Assembly (NCBI RefSeq): GCF_000276665.1
Contig: NW_004955435.1
Location: 2,144,892-2,208,891, forward strand
Direction of reading: 5' to 3'
DNA from: Chinchilla lanigera
Taxonomy: Eukaryota; Chordata; Mammalia; Rodentia; Chinchillidae
DNA: 64,000 nucleotides
Made by a program: the position numbers and the translations under genes. This document shows, piece by piece, positions 1-12,376 of this stretch. The notes under the pieces are model-generated. The model was not told where the DNA came from. It searched no databases and saw nothing but the letters and a program-made list of their open reading frames with translations. Numbering within the stretch: position 1 is the stretch's first letter; the number at the start of each line of letters is the position of its first letter.

Positions 1-640
1 CATTTCTGGAATTTTTTCTTCTTTGAAAATAGCATGAATGCATTTTATCTAATGTTAAAAACAAGGTGTAGGTTCAGTGGATTAAAGATATATAGAGGTA
101 GGTTCTCTAAAATACAGTATTGTGTAAAATTTTAACTTGAAAACACACAACGTAATGTTAACTTTCACTATGAATGTTCCATCAGAACCTACACAACCAC
201 AATGAAGACTAGTATGACAGACGAAGTGCCACAGTGGGCCACGCCAGATGTTGTGGAAGACTTTCACCAGGTAATAAGATCCGGAGTGAAATCAGCAGAA
301 GGATGAACTTCAGTCTATGCGAAAGAGAAGCAGAGAGTAACGGCAGGAAAATTCCTTTCCCGTCTCCTGGTGGTGGACTGTGCTAAGGTACTGTGTTATC
401 TGTGTCCTATCAATTGATACCCGTGTTTCTTCACAGACCAGGAAGTAGTGGCTATCTCAGTAATGCATTACCTGCATTCCAGACTCATCTTTCTTTCTCT
501 GTCTCATTTTCATTTTCTCAATTTCTCAGGTTTTATCTGGCCATAAAACATCACTTGACCTTTTCCTCCATTTTCTACTAATGTGAACTAAGATATATGC
601 TGGTCAAAGACTGGAATGGAGGGCTGTGAATTTTAGTTTA
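1..640. other. Unassigned intronic sequence
   Basis: AT-rich sequence with no repeat, RNA gene or conserved coding pattern that I can recognise. Open frames here are short and lack family resemblance. Confidence 0.6.
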
Positions 641-644
641 AAAA

Positions 645-2420
645 TCCTGTTTCACATTCATCTACTTCATCTTTGACAACGGGGCCAAAAACATACACTG
701 GAGGAAAGAGCCTCTTTAATAACCACTGCCAGGAAAACTGGACATCAGAATTGTTATGGTTTGTGTCTAGATGCTCCCCCGAAAGCCTCATGCTGTCTGG
801 GGGTTGGGCTTTTCAGAACTGGCCGGGTCTAGAGTGTGTGATGAAGAGTAAGGGTTCCTGAATCAGTCCATCGATTGGTCTGGCACCAATCTAACCCCGG
901 TGCTGGCCTAGATAGAGCACAGGAGGGAGGGGAGCGGCTGAAGCTCCTTGTTGCTTTGCTAGTCTGCCCGGCATGAACCGTTCTCCTCTGCCAAGCCATC
1001 CTGCTGTGGAGCCAGCTGATTATGGACTGAAACCTCTGCAAACTGTGAGTTAGATAAATCTTTCCTGCCTTAACGTGGGTGTTGAGTACTTTGTGTCAGC
1101 AGTGAGAAAATGAACTAAGACCAATATCAAAATGGATGAAAGACCTAAATGTTAAAATAGAAACACTTAATCTATTGGAAGATAAAACTGGAAAAACTCT
1201 GAAAGACATTGGCAAGGTGTTTCTGAACAAAACCCTAACAGAACAAGAAATAATGCTATCAACAATTAGGATCATGTCAAATTAAATCTGCACATCAAAG
1301 AAAACAACCAACACAGTAAAGAGACAACCTAGAAAACGGGAAAAAATGTTTTTCCAGCTATTCTTCAGACAGAGGATTCACATCTAGGATATGGCTTGCA
1401 ACTTAGTTGCAATCAGTATCATGGAAAGAATTAAGTTCGTGATATGTGGTACCACTGTAAATAAAAAACTCAAGAATATAGACCCTTGCTAAATAAAAGA
1501 CTCAAACAAAATCTGAGCATTTGAAATGAATATGCACTTCTCAGACTAAGGAAGTATAAATGGCCAATTAATGAATGAAAATGTGTTTAACATTGTAGGC
1601 TCTGGAGAAATGCATATTAAAACAACAACGAAATACCACTTTTACTGCAGAAAGAGTGAATATCATGAAAAAATCAAATAATAAACACTGGCAAGGCCAT
1701 AGGTGAAAAAGAAACCCTTCCACACATTGGTGGGAATATATCCTAGTACAACCACTATGGAGATCGGTATGGAGATCACTAAAAATAAAAATAAAAAATA
1801 CAGATTCCGTTTGACCTGGCTATTCTTCTTCCAGGTATCACCCCCAAAGACTGAAGTCATCTTATTGCAATGATACCTGCATGGCCATGTTTATAGCAGC
1901 ACAGTTTATAGCCGCCGAATCTTGTAATCAGTCTATGTGCACATTAAAAGAATGCGTAAGAAAATGTGATACACATACACAACGACACACTACTTTAGCA
2001 GAAAGAAACACAAACTTGAGGCATCTGCAGGTAAATGGACGCACCTTGAGGCCATTTGGTTATGGGAAATAAATCAGATGCACGAGTTTAAATATCACAG
2101 TTTCTCTTATGAGAAATTCAAAATATAAAGAGAAAAATAAAAGATAAGAGGAGATAGAAAGATCTTTTTCAGATCAGATGGGGAGCAAGTGCTGAGGGAG
2201 GGAAGTTAAAAGGGATAAAAAAAGAGAATTGAAGAAAAAATAGACTTAGAACTTTTGCAAAGGGAAAGGGGGACACGAACTGGAGGGAGCAGAGAGGGCT
2301 GGGACGGGGGCGCTGTGAAGGACAGACTGGGATGGTTCTGCACAGGTTCCAAGTGCCCATGATCATGTAACTGCTCTGCACTGAAACACGCACTATTAAA
2401 AAATAAATGGAAATTAAGAT
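645..2420 (+). mobile_element. L1 ORF2 C-terminal part and 3' UTR, split by a MaLR LTR
   Basis: The sequence at 670-750 (gccaaaaacatacactgg, then cctctttaataacc) is the late ORF2 region of L1. It resumes at 1123 with aaaatggatgaaagaccta and runs through the cysteine-rich C-terminal area. The region 1880-2070 still reads AMFIAAQFIAAES-like and then GNK-like sequence. A purine-rich 3' UTR follows to about 2420. The reading frame is destroyed by many stops. It is 5' truncated, as most L1 copies are. The solo LTR at 752-1122 interrupts it and is therefore younger. Confidence 0.85.
752..1122 (+). mobile_element. Solo ERVL-MaLR LTR
   Basis: Starts tgttatggtttgtg and ends near gagaaaatgaactaagac. 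Between these are the MaLR hallmarks: a CCATxxTGxTGTGGAGCCAGCTGA-like stretch, ctctgcaaactgtgag, the polyadenylation-type aataaat-like segment near 1050, and a final block resembling gtcagcagtgagaaaatgaac. It is clearly homologous to the LTRs at 10223 and 12124. It sits inside an L1 and I could not find a clean 5-bp target duplication. Confidence 0.85.
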
Positions 2421-2544
2421 GAAAACATCTGTGTCAAAGTACAGAATTACCAGAAGGGTGGCGGATGAGCGTGAGGCATGCCTGGCATCTGTGGGAATCT
2501 TCCTTCCACATTCTGTTTGACATGCTTTTCATGTCATGACATTT

Positions 2545-2690
2545 ACTCTGCACAGCCAAGCCACCAGCTACTATTATTACCACTTTACAAACAACAAAAA
2601 TAAAGTACAAAATTTTCACATGTCTCACAGGATAAAGTCGTACAGTGGAGCTAAGTAAGCAGCAGAGCTAAGGATTCAAATAAAACATTC
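2545..2690 (-). mobile_element. MIR SINE fragment (probable)
   Basis: The order attattaccactttacaaac, tcacaggataaagt, then cagagctaaggattcaa matches the MIR core on the minus strand (counter-strand of the 'cctcatctgtaaaatggg' area). It is strongly diverged. Confidence 0.55.
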
Positions 2691-2699
2691 AGTGCACTT

Positions 2700-4540
2700 T
2701 TATTTATACTGAATCATTCATGAGGAAGGTGGTATCCTCCGAGGCCTCCTGTGCTGTGCTGTCCTGAGATTGGTGTCACTGCATGAGTACCAGGTTTTGG
2801 AAAAGATCTTATGAGTCTCTGCCACACTGGGTATGATCAGCGTATGGTGCCCAGAGAGCCGAGGTCTGCTCTCTTTGAAGAACGTGTGGTTTTGAAGGCA
2901 TGACACTAAATGTTCTAGCTACTCTGCTGGTATGTGCAAAATTAAGCAATGGGACATACACACTTAGTTGAACTAAAGTCTCTCATACTTTCCTGCATCA
3001 CAGAGGTTACTGATGGTCCTACTTTCCATTTAATTTAATTCATGGTATTTATAGCTTCCCCTTAAATATTTTTACCCACAGTCACCGAATACATATTGCA
3101 CCCATCCTGTATACAAACAGCTATGTTCATGCCCACATTCATTACACTGCATCAAGTGACTCCTTGGGGCTAATTACAAAGGTTCCCGCTTCATGTGGTA
3201 TAGATACTTAGGGGTAAAAGGGACCTCTACTCTCTCCTGTCTTTCTTTTGCCCTATTTAAAATAATGACTACTGTCTCTCTCTCTTTTTTATTTTGTTTT
3301 TAGACTATAGTCTCTTTCAACAAAAGGTCATTTGTGTCAATGGACAGAGCAGAGGATCAGATCACCTGCAGTAACTGCAAATTAATGCTCTCCTGGTAAT
3401 GCATTAACTACACACTATTGATCTACAATTGAATCATAGAAACTACTGAGAAGTGACTTTTACTTCTCTGAGTTTGTGGGTATCTGCCTGTGCATGTGGG
3501 CTTTTACTGCTTTTCCCATAATACAATTTTTCAACTGGAATTTTCACTAATTGTCTCCATTTTTAATTTCCCACAGTGAGACAGCTTCTAACTTGTAATT
3601 AGAATCTATAAAAATTCATGTCTCTCAAAAGCCTTTTAGAAATCTACTGAACTGTAACTTTGATGACATCAACCATACATATAATTCATGGATACATATT
3701 TCTACAGGGTCAAGCTTTTGAATGGACTTTTCTACTTAGATAAAACATTTGGTCCTCGATCTAAAACTGTAATTTGTTGAGCAATCTCCAATAAAACATT
3801 CAAAAACTTCCCCTAAAAGCATTTTATTTTGAAAACACTGATGCTGTGATTTTTTTCTTTTTTAGAGAAAATTTTTAACATACAAGTGGATAATTTATTT
3901 CAGAAACAACTTTTTTAAAAGTAGACGATTAGAAAATGTAAGACTTTTGTAGAGTAAATATTATCATCACAAAATATTGCCGCTAACATACAGATTTCTT
4001 CATGTTGTGTCAAAATCTTAATTGGTAATTATTCTTCTACATGGTAAAGTTTATTATGTGCCTGGTCTAGATCGATCCGGACTAAGCCTGGTTTCTGAAC
4101 AATGAGTTGGAAATCAGTTGAAATGCACAGATATTCTGATAATAGTTTCCTTTACCACTTTTCATAAATATTAAGATTGTTGATTTTCTATATTTCTATA
4201 CTTTCTCTTTTTTCTATACTAAGTGGGAGACATAGTAATGATTTCTAATAGATGTCTTCAAAAATATTTTTAGGCCTGTGAGAACTTTGGTAGTTTACCC
4301 TTATTTCTTTCACACTCATTTGAAACAAGAGTCATAATTAATACTGCAAAAATAAATGTGTGCCCAAATTATTTGCTTATTCTTTATTCCTTGGTAAATC
4401 ATCAGAATCTGTACCAAAAATATCTTAATCAATGTCAATTGCATGACTAGAATTACAGAAGCCTGATACGCTTTCTTGTAGGAGTCTATATAATTACTTA
4501 GAGACAGATACAACCAGAGTTGACATTCATTTTACAGCCA
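2700..4540. other. Unassigned intronic sequence
   Basis: No gene or repeat recognised. The segment at 2720-2900 is more GC-rich than its surroundings but carries no family signature visible to me. Confidence 0.55.
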
Positions 4541-4689
4541 GTCAGAGCTGGACCTGAGTGCCCAAGGCCCCTGACATGCCAGTCAGTGCTAGAGAACTAG
4601 AGGCCGGCGGCCACAGTAGCTGCTGCAAGCAGACACTCGTGAGCTGGGACTCTGAAATGCGACACTGCCTTTAACACACCATGCATCGC

Positions 4690-4850
4690 TCCTCCCCGAC
4701 AGCAGTAAGAAAGGTGCTGTGACCCTCATCTTAGAGGTGAGTAACCCGCGGGCTACAGTGGTTACAAATACGCCCAAATGAATGCCGCTAGTAAGTGGTG
4801 GGGCCAGAAGTTAAGCAAAGGACAGAGAAACCTCAGTGCTCCTGCTGTTA
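4690..4850 (-). mobile_element. MIR SINE
   Basis: Contains accctcatcttagaggtgag, then taagtggtggggccagaagt, the MIR minus-strand order (fraction of 'fully retained base pairs, taagtggcagagccagga'). Ends are approximate. Confidence 0.65.
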
Positions 4851-4859
4851 AGTACCACA

Positions 4860-6020
4860 GTCCACACGACAGCAGAACTGCACCAGGGCTCTTCACAGTG
4901 GTGCACAGATGCCATAAGGAATTTGAGAGACGAGAAGGAACTGATACCTCTGATGCCTGCTAGAACCAATGCGAGTGTTTCTTACACTACTGTACTGACA
5001 AACAGGAATTCGAGGACACTGATTTTTAAACACTGAATAAATCCCCATACCGAGTCACATACTAGGCAGCGATATACAGGCATACATTAGAATTATTCAG
5101 TTCCAATTTTGCCTCTCTAGTGAAAGATACCACCAGCGTTTACAAAGCACATTTGAGAGCTTGGTTACATTTTTTGTTTCAGAGCCATCGGTGCTCCACG
5201 GTTGAGCTACTGTTCAACAGTGTCTTCCTGTCCTTTCTTCTGTTCTGCCATACCTCTGAATCTTTAGACACGCTTGTTCAAACTTAGATGATAATCAAAC
5301 CAATCCTCACATTTTCTAATCTTGAAGATGGTCAGAAATGAGAATTGCCTAATCTACTCACTAAGCAGTAAGCTGGGAAGAAAAGTGGAGTACATACATA
5401 AAATTTTTACAAAGTAAAGAAACTAAAAGTAAACAGGAGTAAAATCATAATGCACCACATGAAAAGTGAAGAATGGATCTTTTCAGAAGAAGGGACCTTT
5501 AGAGGGGACAGTTTGTTGTGTACATCGTGGGGACAGTGATCAAACATAAGAACAATTATAACTACACTCATACATACATATGTGTAGGTATCAGGAAAGT
5601 AAAAGATTTTAGGGTTCTGTTTGCTGTTACTGCAGAGAAATCGCTTCTCCGGTAGGCAAGCATGCCCAGAACAAGCTCAGAACGACACCTAGAAGTTTAT
5701 CATGGCTGTAGTACCCCATAAGCTTCACCCCTGCTCTGCCTCTGACTACTGTCACTTCCGCTCAGTGGCTCTTTCCACTCTGGAAACGTTTCTTGAGGGT
5801 AGAAACAGGGATGGTGGGGACACATGTATACATCAGGAGGGTGGAAATCAGGAAACACTGTTTCCACTCCCACTAAAAATAAACTCAGGAAAATCACAAA
5901 CTTTCCCAAATGCTTACTGATTCCCATATAGCTTTGCAAATGTGAAAGGAGTTAATACATAAAAGCAATCTTCTAAAAATAGGAGGTAATATTAAACAGA
6001 TCATACAATTTTTTACCATA
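4860..6020. other. Unassigned intronic sequence
   Basis: No gene recognised. A short tacatacatatgtg microsatellite lies near 5570-5590. Confidence 0.5.
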
Positions 6021-6023
6021 TGT

Positions 6024-6185
6024 TTGCTATGGTCTAGAGCTTTCTAAATCTCTGTGTAGTCTAAGGTTTAAACCCCAACTTAGCACCTGTCAATCAAATA
6101 ATGAGGTGGAATTTTAAGCAAATGTCCAATCACATACATCCAAATGAGTGTGGACTTTTCAAGATAATCACCTTAGAAGACCTTG
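6024..6185 (+). mobile_element. MLT1-like LTR fragment (possible)
   Basis: Begins tgctatggtctagagc and contains aatgaggtggaattttaag, similar in order to MLT1 LTR 5' halves. It is heavily decayed and has no recognisable 3' half. Confidence 0.4.
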
Positions 6186-6933
6186 GCAATGTCTAAAATA
6201 ATTAAATAAAACTTTTCATGATGTTTATTGAAATCAACTGATATAAAAGACCCACGATTTGGTGTGTAAAATTCAATTCAGTGACCACCTTTGTTCACTC
6301 ATCTTAGCTTTCCACAGCATTTTTTATAGGAAATGAAATTCACTCCTAAAATGCAAAAGGTATTCAAAATATATTATCTCCCTAAATGACTATTTCTAAC
6401 AGTCATCTGGATGGACAAGTTTTGATATGCTTATTTAAAAATCAGTTACACCTAATCACACTTCATTTCAAGTGATATTGATAAATTAGGAAAAGGAAAA
6501 AACAGCCAAGAAAATATAAACTTTTTAGGAAATAATGTCTGAAGTAAGAATATCTAAACAATTGGTTTTTTTTCTGAACATGAAAAAGTAAAAAGGGAAA
6601 TAATTCAGAATTTTGATTAAGCATAGGAAGCCTTCGACAGTGAAGTCAAATTCATATAAAGTGTAATCTCTACATAAACTACAAAAGGTGGTGGACAACA
6701 AAGGATCTGGGGAGGAGTCAGAAAAATTTAGCTAAGAACAGTTTTATGAAGTCAGAAACTGCTTGTAGCCGTTTTGTAGACACTGCAGCTAACTCAGGGC
6801 TACTTTTCCAATCTAAAATGGTCATCTTGCGCACAGACAGTAAAACTACCCTTTAAAGATACCAGATTTGATTTCAGTTAATTCTCTTTGACTCTAGATT
6901 TCAATCTTTCCATGAAGGGGAGAGCGTATAGAC

Positions 6934-7150
6934 CAGTGGTGGCGAACCTATGGCACGCACGGCACAGTGGGCTGTTGGTGTCACTGAGCTCTAAGAGGTT
7001 CCCCATCACCCGCACAGACTTTCAAAGGCCTACCATGCTTCCCTTTTATTTCTTCTCTTTGCTTATAAGCAGGATTTGCAGCCCTGGAATCCAGGTGTTT
7101 TTTAAAAAACCACAAATTCTTGAAAACAACCATTCATTAAAGTAAATTAA
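6934..7150 (+). mobile_element. hAT-like DNA transposon end (nonautonomous fragment)
   Basis: Starts cagtggtggcgaacctatgg, then cacg, a terminal inverted repeat type I associate with hAT elements (CAGTGG start). Imperfect repeats such as gttggtgtcactgag and ttccccatcaccc follow. The eight bases before it (gtatagac) would be the target duplication, but I do not see the matching right end, so it appears truncated. The right boundary is a guess. Confidence 0.55.
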
Positions 7151-8990
7151 AATGATGTAATAATTGGTGCAATAATTAGAAATTCCTTGAATGGATAATA
7201 AGGCTATATTTTTATACATTATTGTTAAACACCAGAGTTTTTTTAAAATAGAAAATATTCTTAAAATTGTGAAAGAGTCATTAAAGTTAGGAAAGAAAGA
7301 AAAATATGTCTAGTTTAGCTAGTGTGCAATAGTATAATATTGATGCCACTAAAAAAATCACTTTACATAGAGCCAAGTTTTCATGTATCATAGTCTGGCT
7401 TTCAAGTGAATAGTGATGGAAAATTAAAAATTAAATTAAATAAGAAATATTTCCCACGCATCCAATGAAAATTAGAAAACAGTATGCAAAATTGTTATTC
7501 TCTAAAGTGAACTATCAGTACAGTTAGAGCACCGAAGACTGCATATACATGGTGAGTACAAGAGAGTTAACTCGTCGGCATTCTTGAGGAAATAGAGTCA
7601 TCATGCTGTTCCAATTATTCTTTGTTCTCTAGTTTTCGTAAAATAATACATTTCCTGACCACATTAAAAGAATCCATTTAGCTTGAACTAGCTCCATCAG
7701 AGGGGCTTTGATTATTGTTAAAAATTGATTTGGTTATCTGAGTCCAGTGAATGGCCACCACGTGAGCATTATTCTCCACAGCAAATACCCACTACGCTTT
7801 CTCTTTCTGTTGTATTTCAGAATTTTCTATTAACTTCAGTGATAAACCCATCCAAAAAATAATTTAAAAAATTACCCACACTCTCCATGAAGGCACAGGT
7901 CATAGTTGTACTTAGACGAACCGATGGCTTCCTATAATTTCTGACATCCTGAATCAAAGTCCTTAAGAGATTGAAGTGTAATGGCAATATCATTAAATGA
8001 AATTATAGAAAGCCATAGTCAGTGGGTAAAAGGTAATAAAGGGACTTATACATTCTATCTGCAGGCAATAGAAGGAGGTAACATTTTACTATGAAGCCTA
8101 CCACTAAAAGAAACTGACTGACTCAGTCTGTGTTGAGGATATAATACAAATTCCTGAATAGATTTTGTAGTAGAAATTGCAAACCCATGCTTAAATCAGA
8201 GGAAAGGCATATGGTACTGAGAAGGTGAGATGTGTGACTAAGAACTAAATTCAAACTTAATAAAAATTAGTATTAATTTATTAAGACTCCCTCTTCAACA
8301 TATTTTAAAGGCAATTATTTTTTGCTTACTCTTCTCCTCATGAATAAGTAATTGGCAATTTGAAGCAAACTTCTTTAGTTCAGAGTAGCCTCTCAAAAGA
8401 TTTTAAGATCTCAAGTATTTAAGAAGAGTTTGAAAACTAATTTAATGAGAAAGTATTTATACATTTAAACACCTTAAAGTTACTGATAAATTTCATTTCT
8501 TTTTATAGCTCTAATTTACATATTATAACAAATGAACAGCCATAAAGTAAGATGAAAAACCATGGATTTCAAAGACATATAAATTCATATAAATAAATTA
8601 GAAGTCAGTTGAACTGACTGACAAAGTTATGAGCAGCTATCTAGGAGCACAAATCTGTAATCAGTTATGAATCTTATTTCTAGGACAGAATATTTCATAT
8701 GGTTGCACTGTAATAGTCATTTTTTATACCAAAGTTGTATTAGGGAAAGATATGGAACACGCAAGTTTCTCTCTAGCTAATTCCTTAGTTTTTATCATCA
8801 GTGTTCACTGGAGCATTTTCTCCAATTTTTTGTATATATTTAAGGTAGAAAAGGTGTTTCCATGTGTGCACACATATTCAAATGTTTAATGAATTCAAGC
8901 CAATCAATACATGCCTCATTCCACATTGTTGTTGTTATCGCTATCCTTATTATTTGGTGGGAAGAGTACCTAAAAGCTGTACCCATGGCA
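7150..8990. other. Unassigned AT-rich intronic sequence
   Basis: No gene, RNA gene or repeat family recognised. A few homopolymer A or T runs only. Confidence 0.5.
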
Positions 8991-8999
8991 GATTTCTAG

Positions 9000-10217
9000 T
9001 ATCCAACATTACCAACCAGAATCTTCATGCTGTAGTTTAGATCTCTAGACTCCCTCCTTCTATATGACTGAATCTTTGCACTCTGAAGTACACCTCCCCA
9101 CATCCCTCCTCTCCTTGCCACCCACTCACTGTTCTGTCCTGTTTCTGTGCACTTGATCTTTTATTTTTAAGGTTCCATATATAGTAAAAAGGCACGAAAA
9201 TTTTTTCGGTGTCTGCCTTAATTCACTTAGTATAACATCTGAATTCATCCATATTGTTGCTAATGGTAAAACCTCCTTTTATTAAGGATAAACAGGGAAG
9301 TATTTTTAAATTTTATCTGTAATATATAATATGTCCATTCATCTGGTGACAGACATTTATTGTGTCCATACTTTGGCTATTGTGAACAGTGCTTCATTGA
9401 ACAGAGAAATGCAGATGTATCTATAAGGTGCTAATTTCATTTTCTTTGGGTATTTACTCAGAAGAGGGATTGCTGAGTCCTACTGCAGTTTGCTGTTAAT
9501 TTATTCAAGAGTATGTACATTACTTTCTATAATGGCCACACCAGCTTACAACTCCCCTCCGTCTATATGCTTCAAACACCTGTTATCTTTTGTCTTTTTA
9601 ATAACAGATATTCTAGCAGGTACGAGGTGAGATATTACTGGGGATTTTATTTTCATTTCCTGGTGATTGGTGACGATGAACACCTCTTCATTTGTATGCT
9701 CATTTGTGTGTCTCCTAGGGAGATGTCTATTCAGGGTCTTTGGTCATTTTCAATATTATTTGTGTTTCTTTTTTGTTTCTCTTTATATATTTTTCTCTTT
9801 TTGCTACATAGAGTTGTATGAGCTCCTTATACAGTCTAGATATTAACACCTTAAAAAGATATATGGTTTGCAAATATTTTCTTCCAATTCATAGACAAGT
9901 TTTTCATTTTTTGTTTGTTTCCTTTGCTGTACAGAGCTTTTTACTTTGATATAATTTTGGTTTTTATCACTGTTTTTGCTACCTATCTAAAAAATTTCAT
10001 TTTTCAGGCCAATGTTGGTCTAAGAGATTCTTTCCTTGTATCTCCTTCTAGGAATTTTATAGTTTCAGATCTTATATTTAGATTTTGAGATCATTTTGTG
10101 TTGATTTTTGTGTATTTAACTAGATTGAATCCTATTCCATTCTTTTTCATATGGACACTCAGTTTTCTCAATGCCGCTTATTGAAGAAAATGTCCTTTTC
10201 TGCACTGCATTTTCATA
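9000..10217 (-). mobile_element. L1 3' region on the minus strand (left part)
   Basis: Read on the plus strand it shows the reversed L1 sequence: ccatatatagtaaaaaggca, ttcacttagtataacatctg, attcatccatattgttgcta, ttggctattgtgaacagtg, and finally tcaatgccgcttattgaaga. This is the ORF2 C-terminus and 3' UTR of an old mammalian L1. The same element resumes at 12377 after a MaLR insertion. Confidence 0.85.
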
Positions 10218-10222
10218 GTGTC

Positions 10223-10583
10223 CGTTATGGTGGATACACTGTGTCAACTTGAGCAGTCTAGGCTGTTTGCCTCCTCCCCTTGTGCTCTGGTTGTTTTTGC
10301 TGTCTTCTGCTGCCATGAACTGTTGCCCTCTGCCATGTGCCACTCTGCCTTGGAGTCAGCTGAGTATGGTCTGAAACCTCTACAAACTTTGAACTTTCCT
10401 TCCTGGTTTTCGGTTTTTCTGGTTTTTCGGTTTTTCTCCGGTACCGGGAACCAAACTCACGACCTTGTGCTTGCCAGGCAGGCGCTTTGCCAGTGAGCTA
10501 AATCCCCAGCCCCTGAACCTTCCTTCCTTAATTCTGGGTGTCAGGTATTTTGTCTCCGCAATGAGAAAAATGTAACCAGCACA
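10223..10583 (+). repeat. 5' LTR of the MaLR element (contains an ID SINE)
   Basis: Starts cgttatggtgg (ancestral start TG mutated to CG) and ends accagcaca. It is 113 bp longer than the 3' LTR because an ID SINE with its own target duplication is inserted at 10405. Without the insert the two LTRs are the same length. Confidence 0.9.
10405..10514 (-). mobile_element. ID SINE inside the MaLR 5' LTR
   Basis: Minus-strand ID element: tRNA-related body (gctaaatccccagcccc read on plus is its 5' end reversed) and an A-rich tail seen as gttttcggtttttctggttt. It is flanked by 14-bp direct repeats gaactttccttcct (10391-10404) and gaaccttccttcct (10515-10528), one mismatch. The retained box A and B-like sequence derives from an alanine tRNA; this is a SINE, not a tRNA gene. 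Confidence 0.93.
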
Positions 10584-12123
10584 GAATTTGGTACCAGGAG
10601 TGGGGTCTTGCTATAACTGTACCTGACCATATGGTTCAAGACCCTTTGGAAATGGCTTGTGGGAAAAGTTTGGAAAGGTTCAGAGATGTCGCCTGAAAAA
10701 GTACAGCTGGAATGCTTTCAGCTGTTCTATATGAGACATTCTGGTCAAAGCTCAGAAGACCAGAAGGCTAATAGAAATCCTGCCATAAAGACCAGGAGGT
10801 TTTAAAGTTTTGGGAGATTTTTGCTGGGAAAAAGGACTGCACTGGGTGCTGGGCTCCAGATAAAGTATGTTATGGCTTGGCAGAAAGTTTGTCTGCTTTT
10901 TGCTTGTGTCCAGAGACTTTGCCCAAGCCTGAGGCTAAGGGTGGTGGACTAATTAATCTGGCAGAAGAAATTTCAAGGCAGTCAAATGTTGGGGCAACAC
11001 AATGGTTATTGTTGGGGGATTTTAAGCAGATCTCTGTTGAGAATCAAGGACAAAGAGCCCAACAGGATGGTTTAAAATGTCATGAGTTTGGCCAAAAAGG
11101 AAGCTCCAGTAAAGCTGGGGGCTACACAGATAGAGCTGAAATCTTGATTGCTGAGAAGGAACTGGAGAATAGAAAAGGTGGCCTGAGGACATCACCAGAA
11201 GCTGCAAGTCTCCACCCTTTACAGGCTCAAACCTGCAAAAGTAAAAGACTTTGCTTTGAAGAGAAAGCCACAGAGCACCATGTTCCAGATTGGTGGTGGC
11301 ACAGAGAACTTTTTCCTCAGAATCAGATTCACAGTCCTCAGCAATCCAAGTACTCAATCCCTACAGCCAAGAGAAAAGGAAGCCTGGCTACTGCTCCAGC
11401 TGGCAGTAGGCCCTGGCATCATCCATGTGGCACTAGTTTTAGCTATATGCAGAATACAAGAGTTCTGAGGTTAAAAAGTCTTCCACCTATATTTCAGAAG
11501 GCCTGAGAGGCCAATATGTGAAGCTATGAGTATGACACAAAAGGTTCAGTGGAGACCCCAGAAGTTTGGAAAAGCCAGAAATGTACATTGCCTAAGGAAA
11601 GCTGCAAGGAGGAAGTAAAATGGGCCTAAGAGAGAAGCTATGGGTTCTACAAGCACCAGAAGTGCCATAGGGGCAGAGTCACATGAGCCCTTTGCAGCTC
11701 ACAATTTACCACAGATTGCTTCAGATGTTCGACGTGGAACTACAGGGCTTAATGTCTGCCCTGCTGGATTGTGGACTTCCTTTTGTCCCAGTGCTTTGTA
11801 TCCTCCTGTCTGTGTCTTTTGGAATGGTAATGTTTATCTTGTGCCATGGAATGTTGGAACTGTTTAACTTTTCATTTGTGTAGGGGCTTGCAAGTAGGAG
11901 TTTGCCTTACATCTCAGAGGACACTTGATACTTGGACTTTTCAGCAATGCTGAATCTGTTAGGACATTGGCAACTTAGAGACAAACTAAAATGTCTTTTG
12001 AAAAAAGGGATGTAGATAAGTCTTTGGGGGTCCAGCAGGGAAATGTATATGGTTCTAACGTCTTTGTATCTGGAAACTGGTTTACAGAAATGTCTTTGGT
12101 TGCCAAGTTGACAAGGGGTGGAC
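10584..12123 (+). mobile_element. MaLR internal region
   Basis: Noncoding-type MaLR interior. It starts with the segment just downstream of a primer-binding position and runs to the 3' LTR. The 3' part (11820-12000, gtaatgtttatcttgtgcc) is homologous to 38285-38400 in the second MaLR. It contains an open frame of 209 codons at 10877-11506 that shows no recognisable retroviral domain. Confidence 0.85.
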
Positions 12124-12371
12124 TGTTATAGTTGATACGTTGTTTCAACTGGAGGAGTCTAGAGGCTGCTTGCCTCCTCCCTTGTGCTCGTGTTGCTTTT
12201 GCTATCTTCTGCCACCATGAATTGTTGCCCTCTGCCATATGCCACCCTGCCTTGGAGCCAGCTGAGTATGGATTGAAACCTCCACAAACTGTGAGCTGAA
12301 TAAACCTTTCTTTCCTTAATTCTAGGTGTCAGGTATTTTGTCTCAGTAATGAGAAAAAAGTAACCAAAACA
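12124..12371 (+). repeat. 3' LTR of the MaLR element
   Basis: Runs from tgttatagttgatac to gtaaccaaaaca, 248 bp. It carries the gaataaacc polyadenylation-type signal near 12297 and the conserved gtctcagtaatgagaaaa end. Confidence 0.9.
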
Positions 12372-12376
12372 GTGTT

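Larger units (their letters stand above)
10218..12376 (+). mobile_element. Full-length ERVL-MaLR provirus-like element with target duplication
   Basis: Two related LTRs (10223-10583 and 12124-12371) flank a 1.54-kb interior. Flanking 5-bp direct repeats are gtgtc (10218-10222) and gtgtt (12372-12376), one mismatch. The interior begins with the MaLR signature gaatttggtaccaggagtgg and ends with a purine-poor stretch before the 3' LTR. MaLR elements are nonautonomous relatives of ERVL, mobilised in trans; they lack pol and env, as here. The LTRs differ at about 25 of the first 170 aligned bases by my hand alignment, so the insertion is old. Confidence 0.9.

Noticed and set aside
10405..10514. 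tRNA gene
   Set aside because: The tRNA-like box A and B belong to an ID SINE with A-rich tail and target duplications; the same applies at 37609, 43085, 49086 and 54337.
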